From positions 583,332 through 647,331 of the forward strand of contig NZ_JAHTMW010000001.1 of NCBI RefSeq assembly GCF_026236535.1: a stretch of DNA of 64,000 nt, in the 5' to 3' direction. Numbering within the stretch: position 1 is the stretch's first letter; the number at the start of each line of letters is the position of its first letter. The notes beneath the pieces are model-generated. The model saw nothing but the letters and a program-made list of their open reading frames with translations. It was not told where the DNA came from and did no database searches. This document shows positions 24,697 to 39,592 of this stretch, piece by piece. The position numbers and the translations under genes are program-made. Source of the DNA: Streptomyces sp. SKN60. Its GTDB lineage: Bacteria; Actinomycetota; Actinomycetes; Streptomycetales; Streptomycetaceae.

Positions 24697-25416
24697 ATGA
24701 CGACCGGGGTACGCCGAAGGATGGGCGTCGAGGAGCGCAAACAGCAGCTGATCGGGGTGGCGCTTGAGCTGTTCAGCCACCGTTCCCCCGACGAGGTCTC
24801 CATCGACGAGATCGCCGCGGCCGCGGGCATCTCCCGGCCGCTCGTCTACCACTACTTCCCCGGGAAGCAGTCCCTGTACGAGGCGGCCCTGCGTCGCGCG
24901 GCCGACGAGCTGGCCGCCCGTTTCCTGGAGCCGCCGCAGGGCCCGTTGGGGGCGCGGCTGCTGCGCGTGATGGGCCGCTTCTTCGACTTCGTGGACGACC
25001 ACGGGCCGGGCTTCGCCGCGCTGATGCGGGGCGGTCCCGCGGTCGGCTCGTCGACGACGAACGCGATGATCGACGAGGTGCGGCAGGCGGCGTACGAGCA
25101 GATCCTGGCGCACCTGGAGGTCGAGAAGCCCTCGGCGCGGCTCGAACTGGTCGTCCGTTCCTGGGTGTCGCTCGCCGAGTCGACGGCGCTGCTGTGGCTG
25201 GACGGGCGCCGGGTGCCGCGCGCGGAGCTGGAGTTGCAGCTCGTGCACGACTTCGCGGCGCTCACCGCGGTCAGCGCGGCGTACGACGAGGAGATGGCGG
25301 AGCTCGTGGTGGGGATGCTCGCCGACGAGCCGGCCGACGGGCCGTTCGGCGACCTCGTGGGCCGGCTCGTGGCGCTGGTGCCTCAGGTCCCCGGTCAGCA
25401 GGCACCCGGTCAGTAG
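24697..25416 (+). CDS. TetR family transcriptional regulator
   Basis: 239 aa from ATG 24697. The N-terminal DNA-binding domain is clear: IGVALELFSHRSPDEVSIDE, then AAAAGISRPLVYHYFPGKQS. The C-terminal ligand domain is unassigned. It is divergent from the small membrane protein gene with 38 bp between starts, so it probably represses that gene and itself. The preceding PF10118-reductase pair is another possible target, as TetR regulators often sit beside fatty-acid or alkane oxygenases. The 3' end carries a small ccccggtcag repeat that continues past the stop. Confidence 0.9.
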   Translation: MTTGVRRRMGVEERKQQLIGVALELFSHRSPDEVSIDEIAAAAGISRPLVYHYFPGKQSLYEAALRRAADELAARFLEPPQGPLGARLLRVMGRFFDFVDDHGPGFAALMRGGPAVGSSTTNAMIDEVRQAAYEQILAHLEVEKPSARLELVVRSWVSLAESTALLWLDGRRVPRAELELQLVHDFAALTAVSAAYDEEMAELVVGMLADEPADGPFGDLVGRLVALVPQVPGQQAPGQ

Positions 25417-25424
25417 GTCCCCGG

Positions 25425-25748
25425 TCAGTAGGACGGGTCGAGGTCGCGCACCTCGGCGGAGACGTGCACGCCGTCCGTCTCCTTGAGGTGTTCCGGTACG
25501 AGCGCGAGGACGGCCTTGCGCAGCCGGGACTTGGCCTCGTCGGTGCGGCCCGTGAGCAGGGCGATCTCCACGTGCACGACGGTGCCGTCGCCGGAGCCGT
25601 CGCCGACGACGAGTTCCTCGACCTCCCGGAAGCGGGTCTTGCAGGCTTCGACGCTGGCGTCGACGGTCTCCGCGACGAGCGGGTGCAGCGCGAGCGCGAA
25701 GCCGCGCCGGTCGAGGGGCGCGGAGTAGTCGACGGTGATGAACGGCAT
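25425..25748 (-). CDS. CHMI/tautomerase-superfamily protein
   Basis: 107 aa beginning MPFITVDYSAPLDRRGFALA. The Pro directly after the initiator Met is the catalytic base of the 4-oxalocrotonate tautomerase superfamily once Met is removed. Length and the central CKTRFREVEELVVGD segment match 5-carboxymethyl-2-hydroxymuconate isomerase (CHMI)-like proteins. No homoprotocatechuate pathway genes are nearby, so the real substrate is uncertain. It converges on the TetR gene with 8 bp between stops. Confidence 0.82.
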   Translation of the reverse strand: MPFITVDYSAPLDRRGFALALHPLVAETVDASVEACKTRFREVEELVVGDGSGDGTVVHVEIALLTGRTDEAKSRLRKAVLALVPEHLKETDGVHVSAEVRDLDPSY

Positions 25749-25807
25749 GGGGTCACTCCTGGTGATGCGGATGTCGGGCCCAGCCTGACCCCGCCCCCGC
25801 CCCACGC

Positions 25808-25842
25808 ACAAGGGACCGTCCACCGAGCAGACGGTCCCTTGT
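25808..25842. terminator. Terminator at the end of the amylopullulanase gene
   Basis: Perfect 13-bp stem ACAAGGGACCGTC/GACGGTCCCTTGT with a 9-nt loop. On the minus strand it lies 24 nt after the amylopullulanase stop. Confidence 0.85.
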
Positions 25843-25866
25843 GTCCCGTGGGGGGCTGGGTGCGGA

Positions 25867-31185
<5,319 letters not shown>

Positions 31186-31329
31186 GTTGCTCCTCGGAGA
31201 GTTGGAATTCCCCCACCCCGCCCCTTCCCGAAACCCTGCCGGGGGCTGGGGGGAAGGGGGGGTGGTGAGGGCGCGGGGGCTGGGCCCCACACCCCCGGCG
31301 GGACGCGGCAGCTTCGCGCCGCGCAGGCG

Positions 31330-33033
31330 CTAGTTACGGAAGGTGTCGTTCAGGACGAGCTGGCCCGAGGAAGGGACCGTCGCGGTGCGGTTGGCGCCGG
31401 ACTCCCAGGTGACGTTTCCGGCGGCGTCCTTGCGGAGGTACTTGTACTCGAAGGACGTGCCGGCGGGGAGCGGGACGGTCAGCTTCCAGACGGGGTACGC
31501 CGCCGGGTCGAGCTTCAGGGCCGCCGTCGGGGACCAGGCGCCGAGCTCGGGGCGGTTGCCGGTGACGTAGATGTTCTGGCCCACCACGGTGGTGGCGGTG
31601 ACGTTGAACGAGGCGCCGGTGGCGGTGGCCGGCGGGGTGGTGCAGCTCATGGCACCGGTGTGCAGGGCGACGGCCGTGTCGGCGGGCACCGTGGCGGTGA
31701 ACTGGCCGGCGGAGTTGACCGTCACCGAGCCGCCGCTCTGCACGTCGCAGTAGGTGCCGGCGGGCAGGGAGGTCTGGAAGGTGCGGGTGAGGGCGGCGGA
31801 CTCGTGGTTGATGGCCACGTACGCCTTGCTGCCCCGGCCGAACGCGATCGCGTTGTTGCCGTTGTCCCACCAGTCGGTGACGGCCTGCCCGCGGGCGGTG
31901 TTGCGGAAGGCCACCATGGAGGAGATCTCGCGCCAGGCGTGCTGGCACTTCCAGCCGTCGCTGTAGCAGGCGTTCACCTGGTGCCCGTTGGGCGCGCCGG
32001 CGTCCTTGTCGGTCCACTCGTAGCCGGAGTGGACGTCCGGGGAGCCGTACGGCCAGGCGAGCATGAAGACGGAGGCCAGGGTGTACTGGGCGCCGTTCTT
32101 GTAGTTGAGGGTGTCGCCGCCGCGCTCGGTGTCGTGGTTGTCGACGAAGACGGCGGACTGGCCGGACGGCATGTAGCCCCAGGCCTCGCCGAAGTTCTTG
32201 AGGTAGGCGAGCTTCTCGCCCTGCAGGACCCTCTTGAGGTCGCGGGCGTAGCGGAACTCCTGGACGTCGCCGTTGCCGAGGTACTCGCTCGGTGAGACGG
32301 CCTCGCCGGCGCCGTGGATGGCCTCCTGCTTCCAGTAGACGGAAGGATTCGTCAGGCGCGACTTGATGTCGGCGAGGTCGGCGGCCGGCATGTGCTTGGC
32401 GGCGTCGATGCGGAAGCCGTCGACGCCGAGCGTCAGCAGGTCGTTGAGGTACCCGGCTATCCTGCCGCGGACGTAGTCCTCGCCCGTGTCGAGGTCGGCG
32501 AGGCCGACGAGCTCGCAGTTCTGGACGTTCGCCTTGTCCTGGTAGTTGGAGACGCTGGCGCGGCAGTCGTCCAGGTCGGAGCCGGAGTAGACGCCGGGGT
32601 AGTTGTACTTGCTGTAGCCGGACCCGCCGGTGCCGGTGTAGGTGGCGTTGGGGTCCGCCGGGCCGGCCATGTGGTTGATGACGGAGTCGGCGACGACCTT
32701 CACCCCGGCGGCGTGGCAGGTGTCGACCATGCTCTTGAAGGCGGTGCGGTCGCCGAGCGGGCCGGCGATCTTGTAGCTGACCGGCTGGTAGGCCGTCCAC
32801 CACTGCGAGCCCTGGATACGTTCCTGAGGCGGGGAGACCTGCACGTATCCGTAACCGGCGGGGCCGAGCTGTTCGGTGCAGGCCTTCGCCACCGAGGCGA
32901 AGTTCCACTCGAACAGCACGGCCGTGACGTCCTTCGTGCCGGGTGGGGCGGCCTGAACGGTGGGGGCTCCCGTGACGGCCACAGCGGCTCCCGCCACGAG
33001 GGCGAGTGCAGCGGCCACGGTCTTTCGGGCCAT
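31330..33033 (-). CDS. Secreted alpha-amylase with C-terminal CBM20
   Basis: 567 aa from ATG 33033, with a perfect AGGAGG site. Signal peptide [20 protein letters not shown]... cut near VQAAPP. GH13 domain of the Streptomyces/animal type with nucleophile D210 (GFRIDAAKH), acid E237 (KQEAI) and D301 ([10 protein letters not shown]). The last ~95 residues are a CBM20 starch-binding module ([35 protein letters not shown]). It makes maltodextrins that the MalEFG transporter can import. A CTTGCGCAAG palindrome in its upstream region suggests control by a MalR-type repressor. Confidence 0.96.
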   Translation of the reverse strand: MARKTVAAALALVAGAAVAVTGAPTVQAAPPGTKDVTAVLFEWNFASVAKACTEQLGPAGYGYVQVSPPQERIQGSQWWTAYQPVSYKIAGPLGDRTAFKSMVDTCHAAGVKVVADSVINHMAGPADPNATYTGTGGSGYSKYNYPGVYSGSDLDDCRASVSNYQDKANVQNCELVGLADLDTGEDYVRGRIAGYLNDLLTLGVDGFRIDAAKHMPAADLADIKSRLTNPSVYWKQEAIHGAGEAVSPSEYLGNGDVQEFRYARDLKRVLQGEKLAYLKNFGEAWGYMPSGQSAVFVDNHDTERGGDTLNYKNGAQYTLASVFMLAWPYGSPDVHSGYEWTDKDAGAPNGHQVNACYSDGWKCQHAWREISSMVAFRNTARGQAVTDWWDNGNNAIAFGRGSKAYVAINHESAALTRTFQTSLPAGTYCDVQSGGSVTVNSAGQFTATVPADTAVALHTGAMSCTTPPATATGASFNVTATTVVGQNIYVTGNRPELGAWSPTAALKLDPAAYPVWKLTVPLPAGTSFEYKYLRKDAAGNVTWESGANRTATVPSSGQLVLNDTFRN

Positions 33034-33155
33034 GTTTCCTCCTGTACGACGTCCCTGTCGCAAGAAGTTGCCGAAAATGACAGCAACTGTTTTCAGCCGC
33101 GACCGTAGGGGCGTACAGGCGTGCGGTCAATACTTCGAACAACCGAACGCAACAT

Positions 33156-33165
33156 CTTGCGCAAG
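33156..33165. promoter_or_regulatory. CTTGCGCAAG operator upstream of the alpha-amylase
   Basis: A perfect 10-bp palindrome in the 135-bp gap between the LacI gene's stop and the amylase start. A second, looser pair GTTGC-n11-GCAAC lies at 33067-33087. CTTGC-type repeats are the reported targets of MalR/Reg1 in Streptomyces (recalled), and the same palindrome recurs before malR. Confidence 0.65.
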
Positions 33166-33168
33166 GAG

Positions 33169-34227
33169 TTACGGGATCGCCGCAGCCGCCGCTGCCGTGG
33201 AGCCGCGTACCACCAGCTCCGGCTGGAACACGAACTCCGTGCGCTGCACCGGGTTTCCCTCGATCTCCTCCAGGAGCGCGCCGACCGCCGCCGTCGCCAT
33301 GGCCTGCACCGGCTGGCGCACGGTGGTCAGCGGCGGGTCGGTGAACGCGATCAGCGGGGAGTCGTCGAAGCCGACCACCGAGACGTCCCGGGGCACGTCG
33401 AGGCCCCGGGCGCGGGCCGCCCGGACCACGCCGAGGGCCATCAGGTCGGAGCCGCACACGATGCCGGTGCAGCCCTCGGCGAGCAGCAGGTCGGCGGCGG
33501 CGTGCCCGCCCTCCACGCCGAACAGGGTGGGCCGCACGAACCGTTCGGCCTCCTCCCGTTCGACGCCGAGCAGGGCGTGCAGCTCGGCGGCGAAGCCCTC
33601 GGCCTTGCGGCGCGAGGGGACGTAGCGGGTCGGCCCGATGGCGAGCCCGATCCGCTCGTGGCCGAGTTCCACCAGATGCCGTACGGCCATCCGGGCCGCG
33701 GCCCGGTCGTCGGGCGAGACGAAGTTGGCGTCGATGTGCTCGTTGAAGCCGTTGATGAGGACGAACGGCACACCGCGGTCGGCGAGTCGGGTGTAGCGGG
33801 CCGGGTCGGCGGAGGCGTCCGCGTGCAGCCCGGACAGGAACACGATGCCGGCCACCCCGCGCTCCACCAGCTGCTCGACCAGCTCGTCCTCGGTCGCGCC
33901 GCCGGGCATCTGGGTGCAGAGCACCGGGGTGTAGCCGTGCCCGGCCAGGACCTGTTCGACGACCTGGGCGAAGGCCGGGAAGATCGGGTTGGTCAGCTCG
34001 GGCACCACCAGGCCGATCAGGCCGGCGCTGCGCCGTTTGAGGCGTACGGGACGCTCGTAGCCGAGCACGTCGAGCGCGGCGAGCACCTTGTGCCGGGTCG
34101 CGCCGGCCACGCCCGCCTTGCCGTTGAGGACCCGGCTGACGGTGGCCTCGCTGACCCCGGACTGGGCCGCGATGTCCGCGAGCCGCGGGGCGCCCCCTCC
34201 GGCGCCCCGCGGCAGGGGGATCGTCAC
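33169..34227 (-). CDS. LacI family regulator, second MalR paralogue
   Basis: 352 aa from GTG 34227, whose codon overlaps the agl stop (GTGA); an in-frame GTG at 34236 is also possible. N-terminal LacI helix-turn-helix RLADIAAQSGVSEATVSRVL, then a periplasmic-binding-like effector domain. The sequence tracks MalR (39593-40624) almost throughout: YERPVRL, NPIFPAFAQV, ELVEQLVERGVAGIVF, SVVGFDDSPLIAFTDPPLTT. It is therefore a paralogue produced by duplication. It lies in the agl operon and immediately precedes the amylase promoter, so it may govern the extracellular enzymes while MalR governs transport. Confidence 0.9.
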   Translation of the reverse strand: MTIPLPRGAGGGAPRLADIAAQSGVSEATVSRVLNGKAGVAGATRHKVLAALDVLGYERPVRLKRRSAGLIGLVVPELTNPIFPAFAQVVEQVLAGHGYTPVLCTQMPGGATEDELVEQLVERGVAGIVFLSGLHADASADPARYTRLADRGVPFVLINGFNEHIDANFVSPDDRAAARMAVRHLVELGHERIGLAIGPTRYVPSRRKAEGFAAELHALLGVEREEAERFVRPTLFGVEGGHAAADLLLAEGCTGIVCGSDLMALGVVRAARARGLDVPRDVSVVGFDDSPLIAFTDPPLTTVRQPVQAMATAAVGALLEEIEGNPVQRTEFVFQPELVVRGSTAAAAAAIP

Positions 34228-35909
34228 ACCGCCCACCAGGCGGTGATGTCGGCGGGCAGCACGGCCTCGTCGTCGACGATCCTGATCTCCTCGCCGGCCG
34301 AATCGGCGGACGAGAGGAGCAACCGGCCGGGCAGCGGGACGGAGATGGCCCGGCCGGTGGTGTTGGCGGTGCAGACGAATCCGTCACGGCGGAAGGAGAG
34401 CACACCCTCAGGTGCCTCCAGCCACTCGACGGACTCGCCCGCACCGAGTTCGGGGCGCTCGCGGCGCACGGCGAGCGCGCTGCGGTACAGCTCCAGGGTG
34501 GAGCCGGGGTCGCCGGTCTGCGCCTCGACGCTGAGCGCGGCCCAGGTGGCGGGCTGCGGCAGCCAGGAGCCGCCGGCGCCGAAGCCGTACGAGGAGCCCT
34601 CGGCGGTCCACGGGATCGGCACCCGGCAGCCGTCGCGGAAGCCGTCCTGGCCGGTGGCCCGGAAGAAGGACGGGTCCTGGCGGACCTCGTCGGGCAGGTC
34701 GGTGACGTCGGGCAGGCCGAGCTCCTCGCCCTGGTAGACGTAGGCGGAGCCGGGCAGCGCCAGCATCAGCAGGGTCGCGGCGCGGGCCCGGCGCAGGCCG
34801 AGTTCGCGGTCGCCGGGGGTGCGCAGCTGGGTGCCGAGGCCCGCCGGGTTGGCGAAGCGGGTGGCGTGCCGGGTGACGTCGTGGTTGGAGAGCACCCAGG
34901 TGGTGGGGGCGCCGACCGGGCGCATCGCGGCGAGCGAGGCGTCGATCACCGTACGCAGCTCGGCAGCGTCCCAGTGGGTGCCCAGGTACTGGAAGTTGAA
35001 GGCCTGGTGCATCTCGTCGGGGCGCACGTAGTTGGCGGTGCGGTCGACGGTGGGGGTCCAGGCCTCGGCGACGAGGACGCGCTCCCCGTCGTACTCCTGC
35101 AGCACCTTCCGCCACGAGCGGTAGATCTCGTGGACGCCGTCCTGGTCGAAGAAGGGCATGACGTCGTTGCCGAGCAGCTTGAGCTGGTCGTGGCTGCCGA
35201 TGTCGGGCAGGCCCGCGGCCTTGACCAGGCCGTGGGCGACGTCGACGCGGAAGCCGTCGACGCCCATGTCGAGCCAGAAGCGCAGGATCGAGCGGAACTC
35301 GTCGCGGACGGCGGGGTGTTCCCAGTTGAAGTCGGGCTGCTCGGGCGCGAAGAGGTGCAGGTACCAGTCGCCGGGGGTGCCGTCCGGGTTCTCGGTGCGG
35401 GTCCAGGCGGGGCCGCCGAAGATGGACTCCCAGTCGTTGGGCGGGAGTTCGCCGTTCGCGCCCTTGCCGGTACGGAAGTGGTAGCGCTCGCGCAGCGGGG
35501 AGCCGGGGCCCTCGCGCAGCGCGCGCTGGAACCACTCGTGCTGGTCGGAGGAGTGGTTGGGGACCAGGTCGACGATGATCCGCAGGCCGAGCGCGTGGGC
35601 CTCGCGGATCACCGCGTCGGCGTCGTGCAGGGTGCCGAACATGGGGTCGATGGCCCGGTAGTCGGCGACGTCGTAGCCGGCGTCGGCCTGCGGGGAGGCG
35701 TAGAAGGGGGACAGCCAGACGGCGTCGACGCCGAGCGCCTTGAGGTACGGCAGCCGGCTGCGGATGCCGGGCAGGTCGCCCATGCCGTCACCGTTGCCGT
35801 CGGCGAAGCTGCGCGGATAGACCTGGTAGATCACCGCGTCTCTCCACCAGCCCGACGGCGTGCCGGTGGGAGTTGCGGCGTCGGCGGGGGCGGCGAGGTG
35901 CTGGGTCAT
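34224..35909 (-). CDS. Alpha-glucosidase (GH13), maltodextrin-degrading
   Basis: 561 aa from ATG 35909, with aaggaag upstream. No signal peptide, so it is intracellular. Typical oligo-1,4/1,6-glucosidase-type GH13: WWRDAVIYQVYPRSFADGNG, region I DLVPNHSS, nucleophile D223 (GFRVDVAHG), acid E282 (VLVAEAW), D344 (LSNHDVTRH). It hydrolyses imported maltose and maltodextrins to glucose. In S. coelicolor the gene at this position is called agl or aglA (recalled). It is 68 bp behind malG and overlaps the second LacI gene, so one transcript probably carries malE-malF-malG-agl-lacI. Confidence 0.95.
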   Translation of the reverse strand: MTQHLAAPADAATPTGTPSGWWRDAVIYQVYPRSFADGNGDGMGDLPGIRSRLPYLKALGVDAVWLSPFYASPQADAGYDVADYRAIDPMFGTLHDADAVIREAHALGLRIIVDLVPNHSSDQHEWFQRALREGPGSPLRERYHFRTGKGANGELPPNDWESIFGGPAWTRTENPDGTPGDWYLHLFAPEQPDFNWEHPAVRDEFRSILRFWLDMGVDGFRVDVAHGLVKAAGLPDIGSHDQLKLLGNDVMPFFDQDGVHEIYRSWRKVLQEYDGERVLVAEAWTPTVDRTANYVRPDEMHQAFNFQYLGTHWDAAELRTVIDASLAAMRPVGAPTTWVLSNHDVTRHATRFANPAGLGTQLRTPGDRELGLRRARAATLLMLALPGSAYVYQGEELGLPDVTDLPDEVRQDPSFFRATGQDGFRDGCRVPIPWTAEGSSYGFGAGGSWLPQPATWAALSVEAQTGDPGSTLELYRSALAVRRERPELGAGESVEWLEAPEGVLSFRRDGFVCTANTTGRAISVPLPGRLLLSSADSAGEEIRIVDDEAVLPADITAWWAV

Positions 35910-35977
35910 GTCTTCCTTGCTTCGTAAGGAGGGTGTGGGTGCGGGCACGGGGTGCGCGGCCACGGGCGCTCTTCGGC

Positions 35978-36886
35978 TCAGCCCTTGACGGCGCCGGCCG
36001 ACATGCCGGTCACCAGGTGGCGCTGGGCGAAGAGGAACACCAGGGCGGCGGGGATGGCGATGAGCACGGAGGCGGCGGTCATCGGGCCCCACTGGGCGCC
36101 GTACTGGTTGACGAACTTCTGCAGTCCGCCGGCGAGGGTCATGTTCTCGTCGCCGACCATGAAGGCGGAGGCGTAGGCGACCTCGCCCCAGGCGGTGATG
36201 AAGGAGTAGAACGCGGTGACCGCGATGCCCGGCTTGGCGAGCGGCAGGATGAGCCGCCAGAAGGTGCCGAAGGGGGTGAGCCCGTCGACGTAACCGGACT
36301 CGTCGATCTCCTTCGGGATGGTGTCGAAGAAGCCCTTCATCATCCACGCGCAGAACGGCACGGCGATGGTCAGGTACGTGACGACCAGGCCGGTCGAGGT
36401 GTTGAGCAGGCCCATCGACGCCATGATGTTGTAGATCGGCACGATGAGGACGGCGACCGGGAACATCTGGGTGATCAGCAGGGTCCACATCAGCCCGCGC
36501 TTGCCGGGGAAGCGGAAGCGGCTGACGGCGTAGCCGGTGGTGGAGGAGACGAAGACGCCGAGCAGGGTGGTGAGGGCGGCGACGAGCAGCGAGTTGCCGA
36601 ACCAGGTGAGGAACGGGGTGTCGTTCAGCAGGTTCGTGTAGTTCTCGAGCGTCGGCTCCTTCACGAAGTCCGTGGTGGTCGCGTACTTCGCCGGCTTGAG
36701 CGAGGTCAGCAGCACCCAGAGCACCGGGAAGACGGCGATCACGGAGGCGACGATCAGGCCGAGGTGCAGCCCGGCGGAGGCGAGCGGCGAACGGCTGCCA
36801 CGGCGGCGGACGTTCTTGCGGGCCGGGGCCGTGGCGCGGTTCTGCGCGTGGCGCGGTGCGGTGGTCGCGGGGGTCGTGGTGGTCAC
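35978..36886 (-). CDS. malG: Maltose/maltodextrin ABC transporter permease MalG
   Basis: 302 aa from GTG 36886, overlapping the malF stop by 4 bp (GTGA). A basic cytoplasmic N-terminus precedes six membrane helices. The EAA loop contacting the ATPase is visible as EIDESGYVDGLTPFGTFWRL, with the terminal ...FLFAQRHLVTGMSAGAVKG typical of MalG. No ATP-binding subunit is encoded here; Streptomyces use a shared MsiK-type ATPase encoded elsewhere (established knowledge). Confidence 0.96.
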   Translation of the reverse strand: MTTTTPATTAPRHAQNRATAPARKNVRRRGSRSPLASAGLHLGLIVASVIAVFPVLWVLLTSLKPAKYATTTDFVKEPTLENYTNLLNDTPFLTWFGNSLLVAALTTLLGVFVSSTTGYAVSRFRFPGKRGLMWTLLITQMFPVAVLIVPIYNIMASMGLLNTSTGLVVTYLTIAVPFCAWMMKGFFDTIPKEIDESGYVDGLTPFGTFWRLILPLAKPGIAVTAFYSFITAWGEVAYASAFMVGDENMTLAGGLQKFVNQYGAQWGPMTAASVLIAIPAALVFLFAQRHLVTGMSAGAVKG

Positions 36887-37905
36887 CAGACTTCTCCCTG
36901 CTTGCGGAGGACCCGCCGGTAGATCGCGGCGAAGACCATCAGGAGGATCAGGATCAGCACGCCCCACGTGGAGGACTGCGCGTAGTCGCGCGGGCTGATC
37001 TCGAAGGAGAACTTGTAGGCCTGGGTCACCAGGATCTGGGTGGCCTCGCCGGGACCGCCCCGGGTGAGCAGGAAGATCACCGGGAACATGTTGAAGGTCC
37101 AGATGGTGCTCAGCAGGATCACCGTGGTGCTGACGGACCGGAGGCCGGGCAGGGTGATGTGCCGGAAGCGCTGCCAGGCGTTGGCGCCGTCCATCTCGGC
37201 GGCCTCGTACATCTCGCCGGGGATGGACTGCAGACCGCCGAGCAGGGCGACCATCATGAAGGGGACGCCGAGCCAGACGTTGACGGCGATGACCGAGAAC
37301 TTGGCCCAGGTGGGGTCGTTGAGCCACGGGACGGCGTCGATGCCGCCGCCCGCGAGCACCTGGTTGAGGATGCCGCGGCGCTCGTCGTAGAGGAAGCGCC
37401 AGGCGAAGACGGAGACGAAGCCGGGGACGGCCCAGGGCAGGATCAGCAGCATGCGGTAGACACCGCGGCCGGCGATCTTGCGGTGGAGCATGTTCGCGAG
37501 GACGAGGCCGAGGGCGAAGGTCACCGACACGCACGCCACCGTCCACACCAGGGTCCAGCCGAGGGTGGCCAGGAACTGGTTTCCGGTGAGCGCGTCGACG
37601 TAGTTGTCGACGCCGACGAACTCGTAGGTCGCCGGGATGTGGTTGACGCCGATGGAGCGTTCCACATTGCGTTCGTTGGCGTCGGTGAGCGACAGCCAGA
37701 TGCCGCGGACCAGCGGGTATCCGATGATCACGCCGATCACGAGCACCACCGGGGCGACCATCGCCCAGGCGTACCAGTGGGTGGAGAGGGATCGCCGTGC
37801 GGCGCCCCGGGATCCACCGTTCCGCTTGCCAGTTCCGCGGCTCCGGCCGCGGGCGCTGTCGCCCGCGGCCTTCGCCACCGACTGGCTGCTGGTGTCCACA
37901 GCCAT
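36883..37905 (-). CDS. malF: Maltose/maltodextrin ABC transporter permease MalF
   Basis: 340 aa. A long basic N-terminal tail (to about residue 40), a first helix WAMVAPVVLVIGVIIGYPLV and five more. The EAA motif is EMYEAAEMDGANAWQRFRHI. Unlike E. coli MalF there is no large periplasmic P2 loop, as normal in Gram-positive homologues. It pairs with MalG and receives sugar from the lipoprotein MalE, whose gene is 54 bp upstream. Confidence 0.96.
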   Translation of the reverse strand: MAVDTSSQSVAKAAGDSARGRSRGTGKRNGGSRGAARRSLSTHWYAWAMVAPVVLVIGVIIGYPLVRGIWLSLTDANERNVERSIGVNHIPATYEFVGVDNYVDALTGNQFLATLGWTLVWTVACVSVTFALGLVLANMLHRKIAGRGVYRMLLILPWAVPGFVSVFAWRFLYDERRGILNQVLAGGGIDAVPWLNDPTWAKFSVIAVNVWLGVPFMMVALLGGLQSIPGEMYEAAEMDGANAWQRFRHITLPGLRSVSTTVILLSTIWTFNMFPVIFLLTRGGPGEATQILVTQAYKFSFEISPRDYAQSSTWGVLILILLMVFAAIYRRVLRKQGEVW

Positions 37906-37959
37906 CAGCCGGTCTGCCTTCCTTCCCGCTTCCTCATGCCGTCCCCGGCACGGGGTTGG

Positions 37960-39240
37960 TTACTTCCAGTCCTTCAGGAGCTTGCGGTAGGAGTCGCCCG
38001 CCGTCTTCGCGCCCTGCTCCGGGGTGGTCTGGTTGGTGAGGACCTTGGTGTACTCGGTGACCAGCGGGGCGAAGAGGCTGCCGCCCTCCGGGATCCACGG
38101 GCGCTCGACGGCCTTCTCGACGACCGGCTTGAAGAAGGTGATCATCTCGTTGGTCGCCACCTCCGTCTTGCCGTAGGCGGAGGTACGGGTCGGGAGCAGG
38201 CTGAGCTCCTTGGCGACCTGGGCCTGGACCTCGGTCGAGCTCATGTACTCGACGAAGGCGTACGAGGCGGCCATGTTCTTGGAGCCGGCGTACACGGCGA
38301 GGTTGTGGCCGCCCTGCGGGGCGCCCTGGGCGGCGGAGCCGGCCGGGACCGGGGCGATGCCGAGGTTCGCCTTGTCGGCGAACTCCTTGCCGGCGTAGGT
38401 GTCGGCGACGGCCCACGGGCCGTTGATCATCATCGCGACCTTGCCGTCCTTGAAGGCGGCCTGCATGTTGTCCCAGCCGTTGGTCGCGTCGGTGATCGCG
38501 GCCTTGGAGTCGACCAGGTCCTTGACGGTCTTGAAGGCCTTGACGCCGGCGGGGTTGTCGATGGTGACGGTCTTGGTGTCGGCGTTGACCATGTCGCCGC
38601 CCTCGCCGTACAGGAAGGAGAGGAACCAGTAGGCGTCGTCGCCGCGCAGGTACAGGCCGGTCTTGCCGGTCTTCTGCTTGATCTTGGTGGCGACGGACTT
38701 CAGCTCGTCGATGTTCTTGGGGACCTCGACGCCGGCGTCCTTGAAGATCTTCTTGTTGTAGAAGATGCCCATGGAGTCGATGACCTGCGGCACGGCGTAG
38801 GTCTTGCCGTTGTACTTGGTGGACGCGGCGGCCTGCTTGAGGAAGTCGTCCTGGTCCTTCAGCGCGGCGGTGCCGTCGAGCGGGGCGAGGTAGCCGAGGT
38901 TCGCGAAGTCCGGGGTCCAGGCGACCTCGGAGCGGATCACGTCGGGAGCGCCGGTGCCGGACTGGGCGGCGTTCTTGAACTTGTTCTGGGCGTCGCCGAA
39001 CGGCACGTTGACGTACTTGACGGTGACCTTGGGGTGCTTCTTGGTGAAGTCCTCGGCGATCTTCTTGAAGACCTTGTCCTCGGAACCGACCGTGGAGGTG
39101 TCCCACCAGGTGACGGTGCCGGAGAGCTCGCCCGAGCCCTTCGTGTCCCCGCCGGTGGAACCGCTGTCGCTCCCGCCGCACGCCGCCAGGGTCACGCCCA
39201 GGGCCGCGACCAGCGCGGTGGCCGCTATGCCACGCCGCAT
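37960..39240 (-). CDS. malE: Maltose/maltodextrin-binding lipoprotein MalE
   Basis: 426 aa from ATG 39240, with aggag upstream. Lipoprotein signal MRRGIAATALVAALGVTLAAC with the lipobox LAAC and acylated C21, then a Gly/Ser-rich linker. The mature part is a class I extracellular solute-binding protein: SGTVTWWDTSTVGSEDKVF, VDSMGIFYNKKI-type segment (IDSMGIFYNKKIF) and MMINGPWAVAD. It captures maltodextrins at the membrane surface for MalFG. First gene of the malEFG-agl operon, divergent from malR across an operator-rich region. Confidence 0.96.
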   Translation of the reverse strand: MRRGIAATALVAALGVTLAACGGSDSGSTGGDTKGSGELSGTVTWWDTSTVGSEDKVFKKIAEDFTKKHPKVTVKYVNVPFGDAQNKFKNAAQSGTGAPDVIRSEVAWTPDFANLGYLAPLDGTAALKDQDDFLKQAAASTKYNGKTYAVPQVIDSMGIFYNKKIFKDAGVEVPKNIDELKSVATKIKQKTGKTGLYLRGDDAYWFLSFLYGEGGDMVNADTKTVTIDNPAGVKAFKTVKDLVDSKAAITDATNGWDNMQAAFKDGKVAMMINGPWAVADTYAGKEFADKANLGIAPVPAGSAAQGAPQGGHNLAVYAGSKNMAASYAFVEYMSSTEVQAQVAKELSLLPTRTSAYGKTEVATNEMITFFKPVVEKAVERPWIPEGGSLFAPLVTEYTKVLTNQTTPEQGAKTAGDSYRKLLKDWK

Positions 39241-39361
39241 GTGAACTCCTATCGATGGTCCCGGATGGACGAGGGGCTGGAACACCTTCCTCATGCGACC
39301 GCTCCCTCGCGGCGCGCCGGGTTGCCAGGAACGTAACAGGGATGAAAACGCGCCGAAAGAG

Positions 39362-39382
39362 CTTGCGTGAAATTTCTGCAAG
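39362..39382. promoter_or_regulatory. MalR-type operator, malE-proximal
   Basis: Inverted repeat CTTGC-n11-GCAAG, about 120 bp upstream of the malE start in the malE-malR intergenic region. It has the same CTTGC arms as the perfect palindromes nearby but wider spacing. Confidence 0.55.
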
Positions 39383-39504
39383 GCACGGCGATCGTTACAT
39401 CCGCGTGTCCCTAAGGTTGCCGACGAGCCGCTTGACAGCCCTGGAAGGAGGCCCTCCGCCCCTCCCTTCCCGTACGGGACACGGCATCGGCACGCCGTCA
39501 CCGG

Positions 39505-39524
39505 CTTGCAAGGACTTGCGCAAG
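39505..39524. promoter_or_regulatory. Tandem MalR-type operators, malR-proximal
   Basis: Two adjacent palindromes, CTTGCAAG (39505-39512) and CTTGCGCAAG (39515-39524), ending 68 bp before the malR ATG. The second is identical to the site before the alpha-amylase. Probable autoregulatory or malE-silencing site for MalR. Confidence 0.7.
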
Positions 39525-39592
39525 GGTCGCGAAGGCGGCCGGAAGCCGCGTTCGGTGGGCAATCCGACGCCCGACCGGTACAGTCCACTCCC

